A DNA stretch of 9,516 bases from Ectopseudomonas composti (lineage in GTDB: Bacteria > Pseudomonadota > Gammaproteobacteria > Pseudomonadales > Pseudomonadaceae). Position 1 is the stretch's first letter, and each line of letters begins with the position of its first letter. Below the pieces are notes generated by a model. It ran no database searches. It saw only the letters and a program-made list of their open reading frames with translations, and was not told where the DNA came from. Location of the stretch: NCBI GenBank assembly GCA_946886245.1, contig CAMPIF010000132.1, forward strand, positions 1-9,516, written 5' to 3'. Made by a program: the position numbers and the translations under genes. Of this stretch, positions 1-7,218 are shown piece by piece.

Positions 1-2
1 TG

Positions 3-1031
3 CTGGTGCCCATGGCCCGCTCGCCGGAGTTGCTGATGCTGGTGGCAGTCGCCTGGGGCACGCTGCTGGCCGGCGGCGCCGAGGCGCTGGGCCTGTCCAA
101 GGAGCTGGGCGCGTTCATCGCCGGCTTCTGTCTGGCGTCGACGCCACTGCGTGAAGCCATCGCCAGTCGCCTGACCAGCCTGCGCGATTTTCTGCTGTTG
201 TTCTTCTTCCTGCACCTGGGCATTCAGCTGGACTTTTCCTACCTGCACCAGCAGATCGGTAGCGCCGTGCTGCTGTCGCTGTTCGTGCTGATCGGCAACC
301 CGCTGATCGTCATGGTCATCATGGGCGCCATGGGCTATCGCAAGCGCACCGGCTTCATGGCCGGGCTTACCGTGGCACAGATCAGCGAGTTCTCCATCAT
401 CTTCGTCGCCATGGGCATCAGCCTTGGCCATGTGGGCGGAGCGGCACTGGGGCTGACCACTCTGGTGGGGATCATCACCATCACCCTGTCCACCTACATG
501 ATTCTCTACTCGCAGCCGCTGTTCGAGCGCCTTTCACCTTGGCTCGGGATCTTCGAACGGCAGGTCGCCCATCGCGAAAGCGCCGAGGACAATGCCCCGG
601 ATCAGACGCAACCTGAAGTCATCGTGTACGGCCTGGGGCGCTATGGTCGCCAACTGGCCCATCGCCTGCAGGACGGTGGCCTGCGCGTACTGGGCGTGGA
701 CTTCGACCCGCAGGCACTGGCCAGTGCCCGCCAGGCAGGTCTGGCGGTGTGCTATGGCGATGCCGAAGATGCCGACTTCATCGCCCACCTGCCCCTGCAA
801 CAAGCGCGGGCGCTGGTCAGCACCATCCCGCAGCGCGAGGTCAATGCGCTGCTCCTGCGCGCCGCACGCAGTGCCGGCTTTCGCGGCAGCGTCACTCTCA
901 GCGCCTTCCGCGAAGGCGATCTGGAGGCCTTCAATCGTGCGGGCGCTGCCAGCGTCCTGCAGCCTTACATCGATGCCGCCGACTCCGCCGCCCGGCGCTT
1001 GCTGCAAGAGGTCAATCGGCCGCTCAGTTGA
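3..1031 (+). CDS. Kef-type monovalent cation:proton antiporter, C-terminal part (5' truncated by window)
   Basis: This is the C-terminal ~342 residues of a CPA2-family antiporter that exchanges K+ (or Na+) for H+ across the inner membrane. The frame is open to the left edge, so the real start lies outside; the early GTG and ATG codons sit inside the membrane domain. Numbered from the GTG at 6, residues 10-170 are hydrophobic membrane helices containing the family signatures LGLSKELGAFIAG (28-40) and VAQISEFSIIF (123-133). A cytoplasmic TrkA-N/RCK domain follows, with the nucleotide-binding glycine motif GLGRYG (209-214) and an acidic residue at the end of the second strand (VDFD, about 231-234). 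This architecture matches YbaL/KefB/KefC relatives of about 550-600 residues, so roughly 200-250 N-terminal residues are missing. The extension after the RCK domain is short. The stop overlaps the 3' end of the convergent dksA-like gene by 8 bp. The ion specificity cannot be read from the sequence. Confidence 0.93.
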   Translation: MVPMARSPELLMLVAVAWGTLLAGGAEALGLSKELGAFIAGFCLASTPLREAIASRLTSLRDFLLLFFFLHLGIQLDFSYLHQQIGSAVLLSLFVLIGNPLIVMVIMGAMGYRKRTGFMAGLTVAQISEFSIIFVAMGISLGHVGGAALGLTTLVGIITITLSTYMILYSQPLFERLSPWLGIFERQVAHRESAEDNAPDQTQPEVIVYGLGRYGRQLAHRLQDGGLRVLGVDFDPQALASARQAGLAVCYGDAEDADFIAHLPLQQARALVSTIPQREVNALLLRAARSAGFRGSVTLSAFREGDLEAFNRAGAASVLQPYIDAADSAARRLLQEVNRPLS

Positions 1032-1335
1032 ACTGCGCGCAGCCCAGGCAGTACTCGGCGACCGGCAGAACGGCCAGACGCGCCGCCTCGATCGGCTCGC
1101 CACAGCACAGGCACTCGCCATAACGTCCCTCGGCCAGGCGCTGCCGGGCCTGACCCACCAGCAGCAGGCCATGCTCGGCCTCGGCCAGCAGCGCTTCGAG
1201 CACTTCGTCGTTCTGCCGCTGCTGCGCCTGCTCGGCGAAATCCGCCGAGTGACTGCGCCCCAGATCGCGGCGAATCGCCTCGGCGCGGGTCGTGTATTCA
1301 TGCAGCAGAGCATCCAGCACATCACGGTGAGCCAT
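1024..1335 (-). CDS. DksA/TraR-family C4 zinc-finger protein
   Basis: A 103-residue cytoplasmic protein of the DksA/TraR family, whose members bind RNA polymerase through the secondary channel and alter transcription initiation, often together with ppGpp. Residues about 5-70 form a charged, Ala/Leu/Glu-rich helical region consistent with the coiled coil. The C-terminus carries a zinc ribbon with paired cysteines CxxC (75 and 78) and CxxC (96 and 99), plus an extra Cys77 inside the first pair. At 103 residues it is shorter than E. coli DksA (151) and closer to the small DksA-like/TraR-like proteins. The ATG at 1335 is preferred over an in-frame TTG at 1341, because AGGAG lies 7 nt before the ATG and would touch the TTG. 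The gene is divergent from the DUF4105 gene and convergent with the antiporter, with 3' ends overlapping. It is probably an accessory paralogue rather than the main DksA; its target promoters are unknown. Confidence 0.88.
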   Translation of the reverse strand: MAHRDVLDALLHEYTTRAEAIRRDLGRSHSADFAEQAQQRQNDEVLEALLAEAEHGLLLVGQARQRLAEGRYGECLCCGEPIEAARLAVLPVAEYCLGCAQFN

Positions 1336-1477
1336 GAGCAATCTCCTTGCGTTGAAGAGCGCTCAGTGTGATGCGCAGCGCGAAACCGGTGACTGACGCC
1401 GGTCAGCACTTGCGCGAAATGTATTGTTCGACGGCCTTGACACCGATCGACAGCCTGGCCAAAGCTCGGCCATCGCC

Positions 1478-3331
1478 ATGACCAGAAGAACAGCGACCTT
1501 GAAACGGATATTCGCCGTCCTTGCCCTGAGCCTCAGCCTTCCCCTGCATGCCGCCACGCTCGAACAACTGGCCGACGATCCCTACTGGATCGCCCTCGGC
1601 CATTACGAAACCGACAAGCTCGGCGGCTGGCGCAGCTATGTCGACGACGAGGAGTTCTTTCTCGCAGAAGATGGCGACAGCAACCCGGCCGCCGAACTGC
1701 AGGCGAGCCTGAAGGCGCTGTACCAACCCGCCGAACTGGGCGACCGCCACCCGCAGTGCATCTACCCGGCGCGTACCCGTTGGCTCAAGGCGCAATTGCA
1801 ACTCGATGACCTGCCCAGCCCCGATTGCAGCGAATTTCGCAACTGGTTCGCCGACGTCAATCCGCACAGCACGGTGCTGGTGTTCCCGGCGGCCTACCTG
1901 AACAGCCCGTCGTCGATGTTCGGCCATACCCTGCTGCGCATCGATCAGCACGATATCGACAGCCACAACACCGCGCTGCTGAGCTACGCGCTGAACTTCG
2001 GTGCCTTCATCGAAGGCGACGACAACAGCATCCTCTACGCTTGGCGCGGGCTGATGGGCGGCTACCCCGGCCTGTTCGCCCTGGTGCCGTATCGCGAGAA
2101 ACTCAGCGAGTACAACCGCCTGGAAAACCGCGACCTGTGGGAATACCGGCTGAACCTGACGCCGGAAGAAACCGCGCGCATGGTCGAGCACGTCTGGGAG
2201 CTCAAGCAGATCCGCTTCGACTACTTCTTCTTCGACGAGAACTGCTCCTACCGCCTGCTGGAGCTGCTGGAAATCGCCCGCCCCGGCATCGAGCTGACCG
2301 AGCACTTCCCGCTCACCGCCATCCCCACCGACACCGTGCGCGCGGTCAAGGACGCCGGGCTGATCGAGCGCATCGACTATCGCCCCTCGCGTGAGCGCGA
2401 GCTGCTGGCGCGCGCCGAACCGCTCGATAGCGACGGACAGGCCTGGGTACTGCGCCTGCGCCAAGACCCGGCGATGCTCGATGACAGCGACTTCCTCGCC
2501 CTGCCGGCAGAACGTCGCGCGCTGATCCAGGACGCCGCCTTCCGCCTGGTGCGCTACCACGCCAACGATGAAGAGCGCAGCAGCAACGCCCAGCGCAGCT
2601 TCCAGTTGCTCGGTGCGATCAATCGCAACCCTCCACAGCCCCTGGAAGTCGAACGCCCGCCGTTGCCCGAGGAAGGCCACCAGTCGCGCACCTGGCAACT
2701 GGCCGGCGGCAGCCGCGATGACCGTGCCTTCGCCGAGTACGGCCTGCGCATGGCCTACCACGACCTCAACGACAACCTCGACGGTTTCCCCCTCGGCGCG
2801 CAGATCGAGATTCTCCAGCTCAAGCTGCGCCAGTACGAGAACAACCACTGGCAGCTGCAACGCCTGGACCTGGCCAACATCCGTTCGCTGACTCCGCGCA
2901 ACGCCCTGCTGCAACCGCTTTCCTGGCAGATCGGCGGCGGCCTGGAGCGAGTACTCGGCGAAGATGGCGACACCCCGCTGGTCGGCCATATCAGCGGCGG
3001 CGCCGGCGCCACCTGGCAGTTGCACGAGGATCTGCTCGGCTTCGCCCTCGGCACCGCGCGCCTGGAATACAACGAGGATTTCGCCGCCGTCATCTCCACC
3101 GCCGCAGGCTTCAACAGCGGCCTGCTGTGGCGCAACCCTGTGGGCAACCTGACCCTGGAAGCCGCTGGCGACTATTTCCATAACGGCGAAGTACGCAGGC
3201 GCCTGTCGCTCAACCAGCAGTGGGAAGTGTCACGCAACCTCGGCCTGCGCCTGAGCGCCCAGCGCGAGTTCAGCCAGCTCGCCAGCCCGGTCAACGAGGT
3301 GAAGCTGGAGCTGCGCTGGTATCACTACTGA
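1478..3331 (+). CDS. Exported DUF4105 (Lnb N-terminal) protein with probable C-terminal outer-membrane beta-barrel
   Basis: A 617-residue envelope protein of unknown function. The ATG at 1478 is chosen because it gives a clean signal peptide: basic MTRRTATLKR, a Leu/Ala-rich core, and likely cleavage after LPLHA (residue 25). An upstream TTG at 1424 would bury this signal, although no strong Shine-Dalgarno precedes the ATG. Residues about 95-275 match the DUF4105 family, with SMFGHTLLR (His150) and ENCSY (Cys256). This His-then-Cys order is what a circularly permuted NlpC/P60-like cysteine hydrolase would show, but that activity is an inference. Cys94 and Cys117 could form a disulfide. From about residue 405 the chain is rich in alternating polar/apolar stretches (AEYGLRMAYHDLND, LSWQIGGGLERVLG) and ends in LELRWYHY with a terminal aromatic residue, as in outer-membrane beta-barrels. 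It is followed 66 bp later by a small exported protein on the same strand. A periplasmic or outer-membrane location is likely. Confidence 0.85.
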   Translation: MTRRTATLKRIFAVLALSLSLPLHAATLEQLADDPYWIALGHYETDKLGGWRSYVDDEEFFLAEDGDSNPAAELQASLKALYQPAELGDRHPQCIYPARTRWLKAQLQLDDLPSPDCSEFRNWFADVNPHSTVLVFPAAYLNSPSSMFGHTLLRIDQHDIDSHNTALLSYALNFGAFIEGDDNSILYAWRGLMGGYPGLFALVPYREKLSEYNRLENRDLWEYRLNLTPEETARMVEHVWELKQIRFDYFFFDENCSYRLLELLEIARPGIELTEHFPLTAIPTDTVRAVKDAGLIERIDYRPSRERELLARAEPLDSDGQAWVLRLRQDPAMLDDSDFLALPAERRALIQDAAFRLVRYHANDEERSSNAQRSFQLLGAINRNPPQPLEVERPPLPEEGHQSRTWQLAGGSRDDRAFAEYGLRMAYHDLNDNLDGFPLGAQIEILQLKLRQYENNHWQLQRLDLANIRSLTPRNALLQPLSWQIGGGLERVLGEDGDTPLVGHISGGAGATWQLHEDLLGFALGTARLEYNEDFAAVISTAAGFNSGLLWRNPVGNLTLEAAGDYFHNGEVRRRLSLNQQWEVSRNLGLRLSAQREFSQLASPVNEVKLELRWYHY

Positions 3332-3358
3332 CGCACCAACGCACTGACGACAGGCTTC

Positions 3359-3364
3359 TATACT
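3359..3364 (+). promoter_or_regulatory. Possible -10 element (TATACT) for the small exported protein
   Basis: TATACT matches five of six positions of the sigma-70 -10 consensus and lies in the 66-bp gap between the DUF4105 gene and the small exported protein, about 34 bp before its ATG. No convincing -35 hexamer sits 16-18 bp upstream; CTGACG at 3344 is too close. The small gene may instead be transcribed only by read-through. Confidence 0.3.
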
Positions 3365-3397
3365 GAGATTCCCGCCACCCGTTTCAGGAGAGTCGCC

Positions 3398-3643
3398 ATG
3401 CGCCGCACACTCATGTTTCTCGCCGCTGCCCTGATCAGCCTGCCACTGTGGGCCATGCATTGTCCGCAGGACATGGCCAAGATCGATGCCCTGCTGCAAA
3501 GCGATCCGCCCGCCGATCCCGAGGTGCTGGCCAAGGTGCAGGAACTACGCGCCGAGGGCGAAGCCCTGCACAAGGCCGGCGATCATGCCGAGTCGGTCAA
3601 GGTGCTGGGCGAAGCCCTCGACCTGCTGGCCGCCAGCGAATGA
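3398..3643 (+). CDS. Small exported protein of unknown function
   Basis: An 81-residue protein I do not recognise by name. Residues 1-19 form a signal peptide (basic MRRT, hydrophobic core, LPLWA before a predicted cleavage site), leaving a mature chain of about 62 residues. The mature part holds a single cysteine (HCPQD) and is otherwise acidic and rich in Ala, Leu and Glu (VLAKVQELRAEGEALHKAGD), suggesting two amphipathic helices. The ATG at 3398 is supported by AGGAG about 7-8 nt upstream. The gene lies 66 bp downstream of the DUF4105 gene on the same strand and may be co-transcribed, so a shared envelope role is possible but unproven. Its stop is only 16 bp from the stop of the convergent hybrid kinase gene. 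Confidence 0.8.
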   Translation: MRRTLMFLAAALISLPLWAMHCPQDMAKIDALLQSDPPADPEVLAKVQELRAEGEALHKAGDHAESVKVLGEALDLLAASE

Positions 3644-3647
3644 ATAA

Positions 3648-3688
3648 CGCTGGGCTCGCTCAATAACCGCTGTACAGCAAGCCCAGCG
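3648..3688. repeat. Inverted repeat across convergent gene ends
   Basis: CGCTGGGCT (3648-3656) is repeated as its exact reverse complement AGCCCAGCG (3680-3688) around a 23-bp loop. The loop contains a second palindrome, GCTGTACAGC (3669-3678). The structure starts just after the stop of the small exported gene and runs into the last codons of the kinase gene. It could fold in transcripts from both sides and stabilise or end them, but there is no T-tract, so it is not a standard rho-independent terminator. Confidence 0.5.
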
Positions 3689-6575
3689 CGACCTGACGCA
3701 CCTCCTGCAGATCCACCGGTTTGCTCAGACAGGCCGAAGCGCCGCGCGCCTTGGCATCCTCGAACAAACGTGCGTCGGCCACCGCGCTGATCACCATCAC
3801 CGGAACATCACGCAAGCGCGGCTCGGCGCGCATGGCGTCGAGAACATCCAGCCCGTTGCCGTCAGGCAGGTCGATATCCAGCAATACCAATGCCGGCTCA
3901 CTTTCCTGCAACTCGGCCAGTGCCCGCTGGCATGAACTCACGCCCCTGACCTCGGCAAACTCGCGCAACGATGCCTGCAGGATCTTCATGCAGGCCGGGT
4001 GATCCTCCACGCACAACACCTGTACCAGACTCTGCACGGCCTGCGCCGGCACCTCGGCGGTCTCGTCGTCCTGCCCATCGGGGCTGGCCGCACTGGGTAT
4101 GTCGAGCCAGAACCGGCTACCAACGCCGGGTTCGCTACGCACACCGATTTCGCCTTCCATCAGCGTGGCCAGCTCGCGGCAAAGCACCAGCCCGATGCCG
4201 GTGCCGGGAATATTCGAGCTCTCCCGGCCGAGACGCTGAAACGGCTGGAACAACTGCGCCTGCTGCTCGCGGGAAAGACCCGGCCCAGTGTCGTCGACCC
4301 ACAAGCGCACACAGTCGGCACGCACCTCGTAGCCCATGCGGATCATGCCGCGCGGGCTGTTGTACTTGATCGCATTGGAAAGCAGGTTGAGCAGAATCTG
4401 CCGTACCCGACGCGGATCGCCCTGCACGAACAAGGGTGGATTAGCCGCCTCCATTACCTGCAATTGCAGCTGTTTCTGCTGCACTTCGGGCTGCACCAGC
4501 TCCGCACAACCGCTGAGCAGCGCGCCGATTTCGATCGCCTGGAACTGCAACTGCTGGCGCCGGCTCTCGATACTCGACAAGTCGAGAATGTCGTCGACCA
4601 ACGAAGTGAGATGGCGACTGGCGGTGACGATCTCGCGCGCGTAATCGGTCTCCAGCCTGGCGTCCTGCTTGTCCTGCGCCTCCATCTCGATCAACTGGGC
4701 GAAGCCATGGATGGCGTTGAGCGGTGTGCGTAGCTCGTGGCTCATGCTCGACAGAAAGCGACTCTTGGCCTGGCTGGCCGCGTGCGCTTCAAGGCTGGCG
4801 TGGCGCAGTTCTTCCTGCACCTGCTTGAGCCGAGTGATGTCGACGTGCGTGCCGGCAATGCGCAGCGGCCAGCCGCTCGCGTCACGCGCCAGGACCTTGC
4901 CACGGCTGAGCAGCCAGAGGTAATCGCCACGACAGTCGAGATAGCGGTATTCGGCGTCGAAGTATTCCTCGCCACTGTCGGCGAACAGCTTGCGCAGATG
5001 ACGCAGACGCTCCAGATCATCGGGGTGTACGCGCCGGTTGAACTCGCTCAGCGTCAAGTGATGCGCTCCCAGGCCAAAACGCCTGACGAAGCGCTCGCTG
5101 AGATCGATGGTCAGATCCGTGGTATCGATCTGCCAGAGGCTTTCAGTCGTGCTCTCCAGCACCAGTTGCAGAATGCTTTGCGCCTCCTGCCGCTCATGCT
5201 CGCTGGCCTTGAGCTGCTTGCCGGCCTGCTGCACGGCATCGGCCAGGCGACTGACCTCGGCGATATGACTGTCCGGCACGGCTGGCAAATACTTGCCCTG
5301 GCCCAGGCTGGTCGCCATGTCGACGATGCCATCGATGGGCTCGGCCAGTTGCTTGCTCAGCTTGCGCGAACGCAGCCACATCAGGGCGAAGAACAGCAGA
5401 TAGAAGGCTGCCAGACCGGCAATCAGCAGATAGCCGATCTGCATGTAACGTTCGGCCAGCTGGTTGGTTTCCTGGAAGATCTGCTCCTCGTCCACCACCA
5501 GCAGCAAGCGCCAGCCGGTTTGCGGAATCTCGCTCCAGGCCACCAGTTGCCTGCGGCCGCCGAGCAGCACCTCCTGCACGTTGCCATTGCCCTCGTTCAT
5601 TGCCTGCAGCAACGGCTCCATGCCCTCACGCTTGGCCAGGTTGAAGTCCTCGGGCTTGAGTACCTCACGGCGCACGGCCTCCTCGTAGGAGTACTGGGTC
5701 AACTCCCGCAGGCCGAAATCCAGCTCCCCGGCCTTCGGCAACGCCATGATGTTGTGCTCATGGCTGACCAGCATCGCGTAGCCCTGCCAGGGCACGTCGA
5801 GTTCGGCGATCTCGCCCAGCACCTGGCTGACGGTCACGTCCAGACCGACCACGCCTTCGAGGAAATCATCGCGATACACCGGGGCGATGGCCGACATCAT
5901 CCAGCCCAGGCCCGCCGGATCGAGGTAAACCTCGGTCCAGATCACCTTGCGCTCGGGGTTGTGCTTGGCGTCGGCGAGGTAATAGAAGTTGTAATCGGGT
6001 ATCACCATGTCGTGGGGATACTGCGCCGGCGTATCGAACCAGGGATAGATGCGGTTGTAGCTGTCCCAGGTATTGAAATACAGCGCCGCTACCAGCGGGC
6101 TGGCCTGCTGGATCGAACGCATCAGCGGATCGAGTTGCGACAGACGCATGACCTTGGCGTGATCCTGCTGGGCAAGTGGCGTGCTGTTGGCATAGAAGGA
6201 TGCTGCGCGCCCGTCATCGCTGCGGGTATAGAACACGCCACTGTCAGTGACCGCGTGGCGTTGGCGCTCAAGCTCATCGGCCTGGAAACGGGTATCGAGC
6301 AACGCTTTGTGAGCGCCGTCGCGGTATACCTGCACCAGCGATTCGATAGAACGCAGCCGCCCGTCGATGATCTGCGCTTCGCGCAACGCGGCACTGGCCA
6401 GATCTTTCACGGCCGTTTCCTGCAGATGCTCGATCTGCGCGTCACGAATCGCCTGATTGCTCAGCAGATACACCGCGATCAGCACCGACTCCACCAGAAT
6501 CAGCGGGATCAGCGCGCTTTGCACGAACGCTCGCCAGATCCACTGACGTAGAGGGTAGCGGCTAGAACTCGGCAT
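3660..6575 (-). CDS. Membrane-bound hybrid sensor histidine kinase (dCache-HAMP-PAS-HisKA-HATPase-REC)
   Basis: A 971-residue inner-membrane sensor kinase that should autophosphorylate on His613 and pass the phosphate to its own receiver domain. Order: cytoplasmic N-terminus; TM1 about 17-38; a ~340-residue periplasmic region that reads as a double Cache sensor (for example YPWFDTP, GVVGLDVTVSQV, TGWRLLLVVDEEQIF); TM2 about 379-401; a HAMP-like linker (to about 455); a PAS fold (about 468-590, with HPDD and the closing AGTHVDITRLK); HisKA with the H-box SHELRTPLN (His613); and HATPase with N-box NLLSNAIK (Asn734), DTGPG (762-766) and GTGIGL (791-796). The C-terminal receiver (852-968) has acidic Glu857/Asp858, phosphoacceptor Asp900 in LLDIDLPDGNG, Ser930 and Lys952 in SKP. 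All catalytic residues are present, and there is no Hpt or output domain. AAGGAG lies 5 nt before the ATG. No partner regulator is adjacent. The ligand is unknown; Cache domains often bind small organic acids, amino acids or amines. Confidence 0.95.
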   Translation of the reverse strand: MPSSSRYPLRQWIWRAFVQSALIPLILVESVLIAVYLLSNQAIRDAQIEHLQETAVKDLASAALREAQIIDGRLRSIESLVQVYRDGAHKALLDTRFQADELERQRHAVTDSGVFYTRSDDGRAASFYANSTPLAQQDHAKVMRLSQLDPLMRSIQQASPLVAALYFNTWDSYNRIYPWFDTPAQYPHDMVIPDYNFYYLADAKHNPERKVIWTEVYLDPAGLGWMMSAIAPVYRDDFLEGVVGLDVTVSQVLGEIAELDVPWQGYAMLVSHEHNIMALPKAGELDFGLRELTQYSYEEAVRREVLKPEDFNLAKREGMEPLLQAMNEGNGNVQEVLLGGRRQLVAWSEIPQTGWRLLLVVDEEQIFQETNQLAERYMQIGYLLIAGLAAFYLLFFALMWLRSRKLSKQLAEPIDGIVDMATSLGQGKYLPAVPDSHIAEVSRLADAVQQAGKQLKASEHERQEAQSILQLVLESTTESLWQIDTTDLTIDLSERFVRRFGLGAHHLTLSEFNRRVHPDDLERLRHLRKLFADSGEEYFDAEYRYLDCRGDYLWLLSRGKVLARDASGWPLRIAGTHVDITRLKQVQEELRHASLEAHAASQAKSRFLSSMSHELRTPLNAIHGFAQLIEMEAQDKQDARLETDYAREIVTASRHLTSLVDDILDLSSIESRRQQLQFQAIEIGALLSGCAELVQPEVQQKQLQLQVMEAANPPLFVQGDPRRVRQILLNLLSNAIKYNSPRGMIRMGYEVRADCVRLWVDDTGPGLSREQQAQLFQPFQRLGRESSNIPGTGIGLVLCRELATLMEGEIGVRSEPGVGSRFWLDIPSAASPDGQDDETAEVPAQAVQSLVQVLCVEDHPACMKILQASLREFAEVRGVSSCQRALAELQESEPALVLLDIDLPDGNGLDVLDAMRAEPRLRDVPVMVISAVADARLFEDAKARGASACLSKPVDLQEVRQVALGLLYSGY

Positions 6576-6616
6576 TACAGCTCCTTTGCAGAGGACGCGG
6601 GCAGATGCGAGGCGCC

Positions 6617-6622
6617 ATCATA
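6617..6622 (-). promoter_or_regulatory. Possible -10 element (TATGAT) for the hybrid kinase
   Basis: On the minus strand TATGAT matches five of six -10 positions and lies about 42 bp before the kinase ATG. No good -35 hexamer is visible at normal spacing, so this is tentative. The 128-bp kinase-ssrA gap must hold both divergent promoters. Confidence 0.25.
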
Positions 6623-6662
6623 GCTTCCCGCGATGGAATCCGCAGTCGACGCTGAGGAACCT

Positions 6663-6692
6663 TTGCCGTACACTCTGAGTCCTATCTGTAAC
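6663..6692 (+). promoter_or_regulatory. Putative ssrA promoter
   Basis: TTGCCG (6663-6668) and TGTAAC (6687-6692), separated by 18 bp, each match four of six sigma-70 consensus positions. They predict a start a few bases before the mature tmRNA 5' end at 6704, fitting a short 5' leader removed by RNase P. The match is weak, but the position is right. Confidence 0.4.
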
Positions 6693-6799
6693 CGAAAAGT
6701 TTTGGGGCCGATTAGGATTCGACGCCGGTAGCGAAGCTCGAGGTGCATGCCGACTTGGTAACAGAAGTCGTAAATCAACTGTTGCAACTTTCTATAGTT

Positions 6800-6841
6800 G
6801 CCAATGACGAAAACTACGAGGGCTACGCTCTCGCTGCGTAA
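6800..6841 (+). other. tmRNA tag-peptide reading frame (ANDENYEGYALAA)
   Basis: The resume codon GCC at 6800 starts 13 sense codons ending at TAA (6839-6841), encoding ANDENYEGYALAA. The AND start and the ALAA end are the conserved parts; the hydrophobic end is recognised by ClpXP and ClpAP, and the front by SspB. The upstream TATAGTTG fits the usual sequence before the resume codon. The EGY insert makes it three residues longer than the ANDDNYALAA form known from P. aeruginosa. Confidence 0.93.
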
Positions 6842-7065
6842 GCGGCGCGACTAGTCCTTCTGGTAGCTTCGGCTCCAGCGATCACTAGGGGATGCCTGTA
6901 AACCTGAAGTGATTGTCATGCAGAACAGGATCGCCGCGTAGTACGTTGTGGACGAAGTGGCTAAAACTTACACAACTCGCCCAATGCACCCTGCCCGTCG
7001 GGCGGCTGAGGGTTAACTCAATAGACACGGCTAAGCATGTAGTACCGACAGTGGAGAACTGGCGG

Positions 7066-7095
7066 ACGGGGGTTCAAATCCCCCCGGCTCCACCA
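7066..7095 (+). other. Inferred attachment site in the 3' end of ssrA
   Basis: The T-arm to CCA part of ssrA is a common target of tyrosine integrases of phages and genomic islands. Here an integrase pseudogene, an IS remnant and compositionally different DNA lie directly to the right, so this end is best read as the junction that keeps ssrA intact. The exact core cannot be defined, because the opposite copy would lie outside the window; I see no second copy inside it. Confidence 0.5.
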
Positions 7096-7098
7096 AAT

Positions 7099-7139
7099 AA
7101 ACCCCTGATTTTCCTAGAGAAAGTCAGGGGTTTTTCTTT
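7099..7139 (+). terminator. Rho-independent terminator of ssrA
   Basis: A long stem starts four bases after the CCA end. AAACCCCTGA (7099-7108) pairs with TCAGGGGTTT (7124-7133), continued inward by TTTTC/GAAAG with one wobble pair, around a CTAGA loop (7114-7118). The right arm runs into TTTTTCTTT. The stem and T-run are strong. Confidence 0.88.
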
Positions 7140-7141
7140 GG

Positions 7142-7162
7142 GGTGTCGAAAAGGTGTCGAAA
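7142..7162 (+). repeat. Two direct 10-bp repeats GGTGTCGAAA
   Basis: GGTGTCGAAA occurs at 7142-7151 and again at 7153-7162, one base apart and so one helical turn (11 bp) in phase. They lie 47 bp right of the ssrA CCA end, inside the presumed element. Position and phasing suit arm-type binding sites for an integrase or an excisionase, but no protein binding can be shown from sequence. Beyond the repeats, 7163-7218 shows no gene or clear signal. Confidence 0.55.
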
Positions 7163-7218
7163 CGGCTTTTTCACCGTGCCCAGCCAACGGAACGGAAATC
7201 AAACCCAAGCGTCCAACG

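Larger units (their letters stand above)
6704..7095 (+). ncRNA. ssrA: Transfer-messenger RNA (tmRNA, 10Sa RNA)
   Basis: The 392-nt tmRNA rescues stalled ribosomes by trans-translation with SmpB and tags the nascent peptide for proteolysis. The 5' strand GGGGCCG (6704-6710) pairs with CGGCTCC (7085-7091) to form a 7-bp acceptor stem, with a G-U at the third pair, the identity element for alanyl-tRNA synthetase. The 3' end is encoded ACCA. The T-arm is perfect: GGGGG (7068-7072), TTCAAAT, CCCCC (7080-7084). The 5' region contains the usual GATTAGGATTCGACG. The reading frame for the tag lies at 6800-6841 and ends in YALAA. The pseudoknot-rich region after it includes TGCCCGTCGGGC. One-piece, standard architecture. 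A terminator follows at once, and the 3' end probably serves as an integration site for the degraded element to the right. Confidence 0.97.

Noticed and set aside
1393..1406. Short dyad CTGAC-GCCG-GTCAG in the gap between the dksA-like and DUF4105 genes
   Set aside because: A 5-bp arm in GC-rich DNA is expected by chance; there is no T-run and no known operator match.
534..1409. Long open frames on both strands over the antiporter/dksA-like junction
   Set aside because: They run through two real genes in other frames and have no domain signature; the Arg/Ala/Ser-rich translations are typical of shifted GC-rich frames.
1403..3181. A 592-codon open frame on the minus strand opposite the DUF4105 gene
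   Set aside because: It has repetitive Val/Ala/Gln/Glu composition without domains, no ribosome-binding site, and arises from GC-rich codon bias of the real gene, which has a signal peptide and family motifs.
4737..6551. A 604-codon open frame on the plus strand opposite the hybrid kinase
   Set aside because: Composition is that of a mirror frame (His/Gln/Leu rich), with no recognisable motif, while the opposite strand carries a full set of kinase domains.
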